From Bacteroidota bacterium (lineage in GTDB: Bacteria; Bacteroidota; Bacteroidia; Flavobacteriales_D; JABDKJ01), in contig JAQCAN010000006.1 of assembly GCA_027621335.1 (NCBI GenBank), positions 1 to 25,574 on the forward strand: a stretch of DNA of 25,574 nt. The letters are read 5' to 3'. The translations under genes were made by a program, and so were the position numbers. How positions within the stretch are numbered: position 1 is the first letter of the stretch; the number at the start of each line of letters is the position of its first letter. Below, one piece after another: positions 16,110 to 23,360 of the stretch. The notes below the pieces were generated by a model, which saw only the letters and a list, made by a program, of their open reading frames with translations, made no database searches and was not told the origin of the DNA.

Positions 16110-17402
16110 TTATGTTTTTAGTCTCACTCTGGGATCAATGATTCCATAGATGATGTCCACAGCGATATTGATGGCCACAAATATGGCCGATATTACGATT
16201 ACCGAACCGATGACCAGAGGAAAGTCTTCATTCACCAGAGCTTCATAGACCTGAAGTCCCAGACCTTGCCACCCGAAGATGAACTCTATGAATACTGCTC
16301 CTGCCAGCAAGGAAGCGAACCATCCTGAAACTGCGGTGACCACTGGATTCAAAGCGTTTCTGAAAGCGTGCCTCATGACGATGGCATAGGTGCTGAGCCC
16401 CTTGGCCTTGGCGGTCCGGATGTAATCCTTTCCCAATTCTTCAAGTAAAGCATTACGCATCAATTGGACGATAACAGCCAGAGGTCTTATTCCCAAGGTC
16501 AGAACAGGTAATATCAGATTGCGGGGTGCGAGGTAAGGTCCATCGAAGACATCTACCTCATAGAGTGATCCTGATTGCTCCAGATGAGTACCTGGCAGAT
16601 TGATATGTGCTGACAAAACTTCTTCAAAAGCAGTCTGACCAATAAATGCATCAAGTGCCAAGAGCAGTAGCCACGTCCCTATGGACCAGAACAGTCCCTT
16701 GAAAGCGACCTTTGAAAATGGTCTTGGAGTTTTCTCAGACCTCTTCCTAATGGCCCAAGAGAGAAGGATGAACAAGTAGAATGCGATAGGGAATATGGGC
16801 AATTGGATATGCTCATAGAAGAGGTACCCTCCGATCCATGAGATGAGGATTGCCATGTAGAAAGATGGAGCTGACATGCCGAGTACGGCCAGAATGAGTG
16901 CGCTTCGATCGAATAAGCTATCCTTCTTCAAGGCCGAGACCACCCCAATGAAGAGTCCGATAATGAGTGCAAATCCCATGCTCAGTGTGGCAAGGATGAA
17001 GGTGCCTGGCAAAGCATCAGCAATGATATCTGCGACATCTCGCTTGGTCCTATATGATTTCCTCAGGTATGGATATTTGAGATAAAGGGAGCTGCCCCCC
17101 AGACTTAGAAGGGCTACTCCGGAGTACTTCTGTGCATCGAAGTAGCTCCTGGTATCCTTGGAGTCCTTGTGTAAGGATAGTGGTGAAAGGTCATTCAAGT
17201 AGAGCAGATAGCGATTCCAAGCAGAAAGGTCCAAACCAAGGTCCTTATTGACTGCAGCAATGGCCTCAGGAGTAGCCCTCTGTCCTAGAAGCATCTGAGA
17301 GGCATCCCCAGGTTTGAGATTGAATATAATGAAGACCAAGGTCACCGACCCGAGCAGGACACTGGCCCCATAGAGTATTCTTCGAGCCAGGTAGGAGACC
17401 AT
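16110..17402 (-). CDS. DppB/OppB-type ABC transporter permease, unpartnered
   Basis: A 430-residue inner-membrane permease subunit of the peptide/nickel ABC family. The N-terminus (YLARRILYGASVLLGSVTLV..., then LKPGD) and the C-terminal core with the ATPase-contacting loop ELGKDYIRTAKAKGLS and the closing IIDPRVR are diagnostic of DppB/OppB. It is about 90-120 residues longer than usual, with extra sequence after the first membrane segment (about 65-120) and a central part with an additional hydrophobic segment (about 200-260). No DppC permease, ATPase or substrate-binding protein gene is adjacent, so partners must be elsewhere or the protein has another role. It overlaps the DoxX gene by one base (TGATG at 17400-17404) and ends two bases before tpiA. 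Confidence 0.88.
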   Translation of the reverse strand: MVSYLARRILYGASVLLGSVTLVFIIFNLKPGDASQMLLGQRATPEAIAAVNKDLGLDLSAWNRYLLYLNDLSPLSLHKDSKDTRSYFDAQKYSGVALLSLGGSSLYLKYPYLRKSYRTKRDVADIIADALPGTFILATLSMGFALIIGLFIGVVSALKKDSLFDRSALILAVLGMSAPSFYMAILISWIGGYLFYEHIQLPIFPIAFYLFILLSWAIRKRSEKTPRPFSKVAFKGLFWSIGTWLLLLALDAFIGQTAFEEVLSAHINLPGTHLEQSGSLYEVDVFDGPYLAPRNLILPVLTLGIRPLAVIVQLMRNALLEELGKDYIRTAKAKGLSTYAIVMRHAFRNALNPVVTAVSGWFASLLAGAVFIEFIFGWQGLGLQVYEALVNEDFPLVIGSVIVISAIFVAINIAVDIIYGIIDPRVRLKT

Positions 17403-18763
17403 CAGGGATTCAGCTTGGATTGAAGGTCTTGGAACATAGGAATGTCGTTGGCCGAATACTTGGCCATAATGGTACCTTGGTTTATTAGCACCACACCAGG
17501 ATTGGACCTGACCACGGTCTTAAGGACCTTTTCATCACCATAGGTATATGGAAAGGCCAATTGATAAGTATGCCTGAACTCATCGATGGCACTTTCCAAG
17601 GAAGAGGTCATTCCATAGACGTTCCATCCTTGAGCTTGCGCCTCTGCTGCCAACTTGGAGATCTTGTCCATGTTATTACTGGCCCTCTCGACATCGTAAG
17701 TGATGACCAATAGAACAGGGACCTCGCTTTCAAATATCTCATAATTGATCTCAGAGCCCTCCATATCCAATACACTGAAGTCAGGGATAGTAGGTTCGTA
17801 GCCATCACTGATCTTGAAAGGCCCTGTGGTAGCCTCCTTGTCCTGTTTCCACTCCTTCTTCTCCCACCACTTATCATCCAAGTATTCTTTGGAGGTCACT
17901 GTGACACGCTCACCAGTGGTCTCGTTCTCCAAGCTGTAGTTATAAATGTAAACAGGAGCTTCGAGACCCAGTTCCTCAGCCGATTTCATTTGTTCAGGAA
18001 TGCTTTTTCCCACAGCATATGGGCGATAATCCTTCATGGGTAGATGCTCCACTCCATAATAAACGAAAACCAGAGACATCAAGGTGATATATCCTGCCAC
18101 CGCCCATGAGGGTTTCTCTCTCAATCGCTTCATGAGCAGATAACCCAAGAAGCCGATAAAGGCAAAAACAATCGGGAAACCCCATCCGAAGACCCAACTG
18201 AGCAAGGAAATGATGACTAATGCTCCACCTAAGAGAGGCGCATCCTGACTCGAGCTGTTCAAGGCAATGCTGTTGCGTTTGAAAAACAGAGGCACGATGA
18301 AGATGAACAGAATAAGATCTTTGTAGAAGGACTCCCAAGGCGTGAGGCTGCGTCCCAGAGAGCCTTTCATCGCATCACCAAAACACCCACAATCCGTTAC
18401 ACAGGTCACAGGGCGTTCTTCCATGATGCCATCAACCAGAATGGTATAAGTAGCGGACTCATCGCAGGTGGCCGTGTAGAAGGTCAACCAGCCGAAGAAG
18501 ACGGTGAGAAGCAGTAAGCTCCAAGTCGCCAAGGGCATCTTAGCTCCAAAGATGACTGCAAATCCTAGAACGATCTCGGCCAGGCAGGCCAAAATGGCCA
18601 AGGCCAAGGCATACGGCTCCAAGAAAGGTAAGTTGAGTGCGCTCTCCGCAAAATATTCTTGCAGCTTGTAAGAGAACCCAAGTGGGTCATTGGCCTTGAT
18701 GATGCCCGAGACGATGAAGAGTCCACCAACAAAAATCCTTGAGAAGTAAATCAATGCGCGCAT
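17402..18763 (-). CDS. BT_3928-like DoxX/MauE family membrane protein with thioredoxin-like C-terminus
   Basis: A 453-residue inner-membrane protein. Residues 1-165 form a DoxX/MauE-like four-helix membrane domain starting IYFSRIFVGGLFIVSGIIKA, with periplasmic-side cysteines C100, C121, C125 and C127 in ATCDES and CVTDCGCFGDA, typical of BT_3928-like proteins. Two or three further membrane helices follow (about 175-260). The C-terminal part (about 330-453) resembles a thioredoxin-like/AhpC-TSA fold (VLLVITYDV, VLINQGTIMAKY) but has no visible CxxC pair. The family is thought to be involved in envelope redox; the exact reaction is unknown. It is the first gene of the tightly packed block running to clpS. 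A candidate -7 box (TAACTTTG) lies 22 bases upstream. Confidence 0.85.
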   Translation of the reverse strand: MRALIYFSRIFVGGLFIVSGIIKANDPLGFSYKLQEYFAESALNLPFLEPYALALAILACLAEIVLGFAVIFGAKMPLATWSLLLLTVFFGWLTFYTATCDESATYTILVDGIMEERPVTCVTDCGCFGDAMKGSLGRSLTPWESFYKDLILFIFIVPLFFKRNSIALNSSSQDAPLLGGALVIISLLSWVFGWGFPIVFAFIGFLGYLLMKRLREKPSWAVAGYITLMSLVFVYYGVEHLPMKDYRPYAVGKSIPEQMKSAEELGLEAPVYIYNYSLENETTGERVTVTSKEYLDDKWWEKKEWKQDKEATTGPFKISDGYEPTIPDFSVLDMEGSEINYEIFESEVPVLLVITYDVERASNNMDKISKLAAEAQAQGWNVYGMTSSLESAIDEFRHTYQLAFPYTYGDEKVLKTVVRSNPGVVLINQGTIMAKYSANDIPMFQDLQSKLNP

Positions 18764-18784
18764 AATTGCTCTTTAAAGAAAGTC

Positions 18785-18825
18785 CAAAGTTAAGGCGCTA
18801 TTGCTGCCTCGATGATGACCTTAAC
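18785..18825 (-). promoter_or_regulatory. Candidate -7 box with overlapping inverted repeat upstream of the DoxX gene
   Basis: TAACTTTG (18792-18785 on the minus strand) matches TAnnTTTG and would place the transcript start near 18779, about 16 bases before the ATG at 18763. No TTG is at the expected spacing. A 7-bp inverted repeat, GTTAAGG (18789-18795) and CCTTAAC (18819-18825), overlaps the box; it could be an operator or a long-loop hairpin after the phoH gene. Confidence 0.35.
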
Positions 18826-18838
18826 AAATCCTTTGCAA

Positions 18839-20197
18839 TCACAGATGTTCATTGGCAATATTGGCCAATGCGCTGCGCTCTCCTTTGCGCAATGTGATGT
18901 GGGCAAATAGCGGATTATCCCTCACCCTGTCTATGAGGTAGGAAAGGCCATTGCTCTGGGCATCCATGTATGGAGTATCAATCTGATGGATGTCTCCCAT
19001 GAAAACAATCTTTGTGTGGTCACCTGCCCTGGAAATGATGGTCTTCACCTCATGCGGTGTAAGGTTCTGAGCCTCATCCACAATGAAGAATATCTTCACC
19101 AAACTACGTCCTCTGATATAGGCCAGAGGGGCGATGGCGATCTTCTCCGTCTTCATCATCTCTTCGATGAGACGGTAGTTCTTATCCGTCTTGCGGTATT
19201 GATCCTTTATGAAATTCAGATTATCCCAGAGAGATTGCATATAAGGATCCACTTTCTCCTTAGCGTCTCCCGGCAAGTAGCCAATGTCATTGTTGCTCAA
19301 AGGGACGATAGGCCGTGTCACATAGATCTGCCTGAATTCCCTGCGTTGTTCCAGAGCAGCTGCTAAGGCCAGTAAGGTCTTACCTGTCCCAGCGACCCCT
19401 TGAATAGTCACTAGCTTCACCCTTGGATTAAGCAGAGCGTGCAGTGCACACAGCTGCTCATCATTCAATGCGGAAATTCCGAAAGCACTACAGGGGTCGA
19501 CCAGATTCAGTGACTCTGTGTCTGCCTCATAATAGGTGAGCGCCTTTGATTTCTTGGTCTTCAAGGTGAAATATTGATTCGCCCTCACCTTTTCAAGCCC
19601 TATTGTGCCTTTCTTTAAAAAGCCTTGCTTCTTCAGTTTGTCCATGTTGATCTCTGAGATCTCCAGAGGGTCTTCTCCAAATCCTGTATAGAGTTCGGAA
19701 ATGTTCTTGATTTTACCCGTCTCATAATCCTCGGCTTTGATGTTGAGAGCTTTTGCTTTGAGACGGAGACAGATGTCCTTACTGACCAAGATGACGGATT
19801 TTTCAGGGTACTCCTCATTGAGGGCCAAAGCGCAGTTGAGAATCTTGTGATCATATTTGGACGAGCCAAGGGTTTGCTCGGCATCCTTCTTCTTAGGATG
19901 TTGGTTATGGAGGACCACTTTGAAGCGACCTGTTTTGGATCCATTGATGGGGATCCAATCATTGATGAGTTGCCCTTCAGAAATGGTGTCGATATAACGT
20001 ATGAACTGTCTCGCTTCGAAATTCTTGGTGTCATTCCCTTTCTTGAAGTTGTCTATCTCTTCTAAGACTTGAATGGGTATGGCGACATTATGCTCTTCGA
20101 AATTCTTGATTGCGTTACTGTCATAAAGGAGTACGGAGGTATCCAGAACAAAGATCTTCTTAGCGTCCTTATTCTCAAGCTTCTTCTTAGCTACCAT
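18839..20197 (-). CDS. PIN-PhoH fusion protein (PhoH2-type RNase/ATPase)
   Basis: A 452-residue cytoplasmic protein joining an N-terminal PIN-type nuclease domain (about 14-150) to a C-terminal PhoH ATPase (about 235-450), the architecture of PhoH2 proteins, which are considered ATP-driven RNA-unwinding ribonucleases. PIN acidic residues are visible at D19 (VLDTSVLL), E46/E47, D117 and D141 (SKDICLR). The ATPase has Walker A GVAGTGKT (267-274), Walker B FFIVDEAQN (about 370-378) and a GD sensor-like motif (401-402). It stands alone: 75 bases after it is the DoxX gene, and upstream is the noncoding stretch 20198-20778. I found no convincing promoter directly upstream; a 6-bp hairpin (20217-20236) lies in the leader. 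Confidence 0.93.
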   Translation of the reverse strand: MVAKKKLENKDAKKIFVLDTSVLLYDSNAIKNFEEHNVAIPIQVLEEIDNFKKGNDTKNFEARQFIRYIDTISEGQLINDWIPINGSKTGRFKVVLHNQHPKKKDAEQTLGSSKYDHKILNCALALNEEYPEKSVILVSKDICLRLKAKALNIKAEDYETGKIKNISELYTGFGEDPLEISEINMDKLKKQGFLKKGTIGLEKVRANQYFTLKTKKSKALTYYEADTESLNLVDPCSAFGISALNDEQLCALHALLNPRVKLVTIQGVAGTGKTLLALAAALEQRREFRQIYVTRPIVPLSNNDIGYLPGDAKEKVDPYMQSLWDNLNFIKDQYRKTDKNYRLIEEMMKTEKIAIAPLAYIRGRSLVKIFFIVDEAQNLTPHEVKTIISRAGDHTKIVFMGDIHQIDTPYMDAQSNGLSYLIDRVRDNPLFAHITLRKGERSALANIANEHL

Positions 20198-20330
20198 TCA
20201 CGATTGGATTAATGATAGAATGATCTCTTTCATTCTTCAGCTAAGATGTAGCCAATAGCAAGTCGATATGAGATCAGGTAAGGATCGATCTCAACGATCG
20301 AAGGTGAAGAAATGGTGGTTCAAGCTCAGG
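20198..20330 (-). other. phoH leader region
   Basis: 133 bases between the RNA terminator and the phoH start. No ORF and no clear TAnnTTTG box. It contains a short inverted repeat AGAATG-8 bases-CATTCT (20217-20236), 20 bases upstream of the ATG, and a small CGATC/GATCG dyad near 20286-20300. Because a strong terminator lies just upstream, phoH needs its own promoter here, but I cannot place it. Confidence 0.4.
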
Positions 20331-20378
20331 ATAAAAAACAAGAACGGAGGCTTCTTCTGTGGGATGAAGCCTCCGTTC
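20331..20378 (-). terminator. Strong intrinsic terminator of the structured RNA
   Basis: A perfect 13-bp stem (20342-20354 with 20366-20378, 11-base loop) is followed on the minus strand by TTGTTTTTTAT. The plus-strand flank has no T-run, so termination is of minus-strand transcription arriving from about 20400-20700. It is the strongest terminator in the window. Confidence 0.9.
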
Positions 20379-20673
20379 GCATCAAAAAGTGCCTTAGCGC
20401 TCAGAGATACAGGTCAAGTCATGTTCAGAGCTGTGTCATCTTCTTCAGAGCAGAGCTCTTCAGCGAATCTACATCCTCCCTCACGTTACATTGCTGCAAC
20501 GCTGACTTCCGTCTCAATCCTTCGGCCTAAACCTCCGGTGGACTTCCATCTGGGAATCCTATAAGGAAGGAGAGCGCATTTTACTGTTCCTAAGAACCGT
20601 TAACAACCGCTAGAATGTCACACACTCCCCAGACTCTGCTTTGCAGAACTCCTATCCTTCCTTGACTTGACCT
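20332..20673 (-). ncRNA. Structured noncoding RNA of unknown class, about 340 nt
   Basis: Several independent signs point to a folded RNA. Its ends pair: AGGTCAAGTCA (20673-20663) is perfectly complementary to TGACTTGACCT (20421-20411), an 11-bp closing helix around about 240 bases. Directly inside it, AAGGAAGGA pairs with TCCTTCCTT (9 bp; about 20670-20651 with 20560-20574). Further hairpins are TCTGC-AAA-GCAGA, GTTC-TTAG-GAAC, TCAGCG...CGCTGA, and AGAGC-TCT-GCTCT. Two copies of GAYGGAAGTC would form 3-bp stems with GGAA (GNRA) tetraloops. A 13-bp intrinsic terminator follows. Minus-strand frames give only fragments of 11 or fewer codons across the body. It lacks the tmRNA ends and tag sequence, the RNase P GAGGAAAGTCC core, and the SRP GGAAGG/AGCA loop; 6S RNA cannot be strictly excluded but the multibranched 3' half argues against it. 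Confidence 0.65.
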
Positions 20674-20733
20674 AAAGGTAATCCAAATGTCGAGGTAGGG
20701 CATAAAAATCCTTCTGTGGTTTTCCATACGCAA

Positions 20734-20762
20734 TGAACATAGTTTCTTAACATTTGTTCAAA
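20734..20762 (-). promoter_or_regulatory. Possible promoter of the structured RNA
   Basis: On the minus strand TTTG (20762-20759), 17 bases, then TATGTTCA (20741-20734) resembles TTTG/TAnnTTTG with two mismatches in the -7 box. Transcription from about 20728 would give a leader of about 55 bases ahead of the closing helix. Another weak box, TACCTTTA, lies at the 5' edge of the helix. The choice is uncertain. Confidence 0.3.
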
Positions 20763-20778
20763 TGCACTATTCCAGCCC

Positions 20779-23322
20779 TTACTCCTTTATAAATCGGGCA
20801 GTGCTATTGAACTGCCCATTCTGTATCTGAAGCATATAGATACCCTTCTCCATATTCTTCTCAGACAGGTCCACAAGACCTTGAACACCAGAGACCCTCT
20901 CAGAATGAATGACCTTACCCAGAGCATCTATGATGCGCAACTCAGTCTGATCATCCGAATAATCATGGGACAAACCCCAATTCAACTGGCCTTCACTGAC
21001 AGGATTGGGAAATAGATTCAACTCATTGTTGGACAATGATGCTGATTTAACATCGCCAATCGCGCCAGGCGGAGCGAAAGGAACCACAAAGGTGCTCTGA
21101 GGTGTCAGACCGCTCCATGGTGAGTAGCCACTGCCATCCCCACACTGGCATCTTACCTCATATCCGTAAGTGCTGCCTTGGGCGAAGTTGATGGTCGGAT
21201 TGTTATAGAGTGCAATGTTGAAATTCACGGTACTACCGTTTGTCTGTGAAACGATCTGAGTGTTGTTCAGATTAGCGAACTGGGGGCTTACTGTCCCTAC
21301 CGTTGCTGATGAGATCCGTCCTCCTCTCACCTCACAATCGGTTGTACTCTCTGAATTGTTCCATGTGCCATTGACTCTTGGCGCTGTGGTCCCGAAACCT
21401 ATCTCGATGACATCCAAATTGGTTGGCGCCTGGCATACCTCACCATTCGGAAGACACGTTACAATGGCCTCCCAACCTTGTTCAACCACCGATTCATCAG
21501 AAAGGAACCTCACGGTCAAACAGCCCGTAGGATGAGTGGAGATGAATGTATCTCCTGCCTGAAGAAGACTTGAAGGGATAAAAGGCACCTGTCCATCACC
21601 ATCCAACTCACCGCATCTTGGTGAGGCTAGAATAGGACTGCTTGCATCAGGTCCATCATAAATGCTGAGATAATCCCAACACCCTCCAGTAACCGCTTCT
21701 GAGAAGGCATTCACCTCAATATCGACCAAAGTGAACTCAAGCTGTACCAGCTGATTGGCTCCTGAAGGGCAAATAAGATATGTCTCATCCTCGTTATTCT
21801 GATACTTTCCAGTGGATCCTCCACTATCGGTGAATAGGTCACCTGAACAGTAATCAGCAGGAATCGTCAAGCTCAAAGGACCAACCCATCCACTTTCATC
21901 TGTCCCGCTTGTTCCATCGCAGTCTGCGCGCACATAGGCCAGATAGGTTGTTCCTGTATTTCCTCCGCTGAAGGTGTACGAGGCCACATTGAGATCATTT
22001 GCAGTAGGCTGTCCGGTAAACGTAGTTCCTTGTTCGATGATAGCCACATCCCATAGTGAAGCCGATCCATTCTCTTGCCAAGCAATATCAATACTAGTCC
22101 CTGAGACTCCAGTGATATTCAGAGCAGATGGACTTGGACAAGTCACTGGACCGCTTTCCTTCACCACGAACAATCCTCCTTCGATGGTGCTTATGATGAT
22201 GGTACCACTAGAAAAATACGGGTATACACTCCAAGCTCCATTGAACTGAGCACTGTTACTTGAAGGGAAAACATCGAAAAATCCTACTTCTGTAAGGTTT
22301 CCTGAGGCGATTCCACTTATGTCCAATACTCGAAGTCCTCCTCTATAGTTGGCCTGATACGCCTTTGTTCCCTTTACATAAAGGTTGTGATCGATGGCAG
22401 CAATACTGCTATCGTAAAACCCAATGAGAAAAGGAGCATCCAGGTTCTCGATGTTCCATATGTAGGTCCTCGTTTTATGACCTTGTTGTGCCTCATCCAA
22501 CTCATCATCCATGAGATAGTAGCGATGATCTTCAGTGGCCCAACCTTGGTGGGTATACGAACTTCCAGCATATCCAACTCTGGCGACTTGAGTTGCATCG
22601 GTCTTATCGGTCACATCGACAATCGTGAACGTATCCTCGTTCGAAGCGAAGACGATTTCACGACCCTGATAATCAAGGTCAGGTCCTATGTAATTGACCG
22701 CCTGTGCATCATGTGTGTATCCATCTTGCGAAAAACCAGTCCCGCCACTTATTGGAGATGCAGGATTCTGGATATTCACGAAATGAAGTCCCCCTGATTG
22801 GGTATTGCTACCAACCGCATAGGCAAATCCAGAATCCTCATTGATGACGATGTTATGGGCTTTTCCAAAGCCCGCATAATGAGCATCTTCAGTGAAGACC
22901 ACAGGCGGAGCAATAACATTCCTTAGTCTGGTCAAGTCGAATACCTGCATACCATGACCTCCAGCCTCGGAAACCACGAAGGCATGGTCCTGATAGACCT
23001 TGATGTCCCTCCACGAACTATTGGTAGTGTGAGTTGGTAAGAAACCGAGGTAAATGGGAAGTGTAGGTGAGGTCACATCGACAAAGGCTGTTCCTGATGA
23101 TACTCCCATCAGCGCATACTCTTTACCATCCAAAGAATCAGTCCATCCCCATATATCGTTTCCATCAGAGGCTCCAATGATTTGGCTCAGGGGTAGATAT
23201 GCTGCCAGATCATATCCTGAGCACGGATAGCCTCCAGCGAAGCCATTCTCACACGGTTGAAGCTGGGAAAAGGCCATATTCGATACGGCCCAAACCAAGG
23301 CTAGGCTAATATAAACTCTCAT
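20779..23322 (-). CDS. Secreted choice-of-anchor-B/LVIVD protein with CUB-like and T9SS sorting domains
   Basis: An 847-residue exported protein, predicted T9SS cargo destined for the cell surface or medium. The start is set at 23322 since it gives a clean signal peptide (residues 1-20, MRVYISLAL... ending AFSQ); an ATG 63 bases upstream lies in the previous gene. Parts: LVIVD-type beta-propeller of the choice-of-anchor-B family (about 25-405, with repeats such as AFVDVTSPTLPIYLGFL), a fibronectin III-like domain (about 420-510), a CUB-like domain with paired cysteines (about 515-625; WDYLSIYDGPDASSP), a 119-residue Cys-containing module (630-748) also present in the next gene, and a T9SS type A sorting domain (about 770-847; NLFPNPVSEG, KGIYMLQI). 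It follows its neighbour by 35 bases and is probably cotranscribed. Ligand or substrate unknown. Confidence 0.9.
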   Translation of the reverse strand: MRVYISLALVWAVSNMAFSQLQPCENGFAGGYPCSGYDLAAYLPLSQIIGASDGNDIWGWTDSLDGKEYALMGVSSGTAFVDVTSPTLPIYLGFLPTHTTNSSWRDIKVYQDHAFVVSEAGGHGMQVFDLTRLRNVIAPPVVFTEDAHYAGFGKAHNIVINEDSGFAYAVGSNTQSGGLHFVNIQNPASPISGGTGFSQDGYTHDAQAVNYIGPDLDYQGREIVFASNEDTFTIVDVTDKTDATQVARVGYAGSSYTHQGWATEDHRYYLMDDELDEAQQGHKTRTYIWNIENLDAPFLIGFYDSSIAAIDHNLYVKGTKAYQANYRGGLRVLDISGIASGNLTEVGFFDVFPSSNSAQFNGAWSVYPYFSSGTIIISTIEGGLFVVKESGPVTCPSPSALNITGVSGTSIDIAWQENGSASLWDVAIIEQGTTFTGQPTANDLNVASYTFSGGNTGTTYLAYVRADCDGTSGTDESGWVGPLSLTIPADYCSGDLFTDSGGSTGKYQNNEDETYLICPSGANQLVQLEFTLVDIEVNAFSEAVTGGCWDYLSIYDGPDASSPILASPRCGELDGDGQVPFIPSSLLQAGDTFISTHPTGCLTVRFLSDESVVEQGWEAIVTCLPNGEVCQAPTNLDVIEIGFGTTAPRVNGTWNNSESTTDCEVRGGRISSATVGTVSPQFANLNNTQIVSQTNGSTVNFNIALYNNPTINFAQGSTYGYEVRCQCGDGSGYSPWSGLTPQSTFVVPFAPPGAIGDVKSASLSNNELNLFPNPVSEGQLNWGLSHDYSDDQTELRIIDALGKVIHSERVSGVQGLVDLSEKNMEKGIYMLQIQNGQFNSTARFIKE
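20796..20817 (-). terminator. Weak hairpin at the end of the anchor-B gene
   Basis: A perfect 7-bp inverted repeat, GGGCAGT-8 bases-ACTGCCC, lies within the last codons of the gene, followed on the minus strand by GATTTATAAAGG across the stop codon. The tail is poor in U, so it is at best a weak terminator and may be only coding sequence. Confidence 0.25.
21079..21435 (-). repeat. Shared 119-aa module, copy A
   Basis: Encodes residues 630-748 of the anchor-B protein, from CQAPTN to TFVVP. It aligns without gaps to copy B (23679-24035) with about 84 of 119 residues identical by hand count. Conserved features are four cysteines (positions 1, 34, 96, 98), TTDCEVRGGRIS, QTNGSTVNFN and YGYEVRCQC. 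It sits between the CUB-like and the T9SS sorting domains. Confidence 0.9.
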
Positions 23323-23327
23323 TTTCT

Positions 23328-23349
23328 TGAATTTGTTTTGAATTTGTTT
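23328..23349 (-). repeat. 11-bp tandem repeat in the leader of the anchor-B gene
   Basis: Two exact tandem copies of AAACAAATTCA (minus strand) end five bases before the ATG at 23322. The A-rich leader would favour translation initiation in Bacteroidota, which rely little on Shine-Dalgarno pairing. Confidence 0.6.
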
Positions 23350-23360
23350 AACATATGTTA
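23349..23360. promoter_or_regulatory. 12-bp perfect palindrome at the gene junction
   Basis: TAACATATGTTA is fully self-complementary. It contains the stop codon of the upstream gene (23360-23358) and abuts the tandem repeat in the leader of the downstream one. It could be a protein-binding site; chance is also possible at this AT-rich junction. Confidence 0.35.

Noticed and set aside
20268..20564. 98-codon plus-strand open frame in the noncoding gap
   Set aside because: It runs antisense through the terminator stem and the RNA helices, has no recognisable product or promoter, and a composition explained by the RNA structure.
20332..20673. Assignment of the RNA as tmRNA, RNase P RNA or SRP RNA
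   Set aside because: No tRNA-like ends or tag-peptide frame, no GAGGAAAGTCC/ACAGAA cores, and no SRP-type tetraloop context were found. GGAAGTCC occurs once but without the surrounding RNase P core.
22387..22797. 136-codon plus-strand open frame inside the anchor-B gene
   Set aside because: Antisense shadow of the LVIVD propeller region; the product has no protein-like domain pattern.
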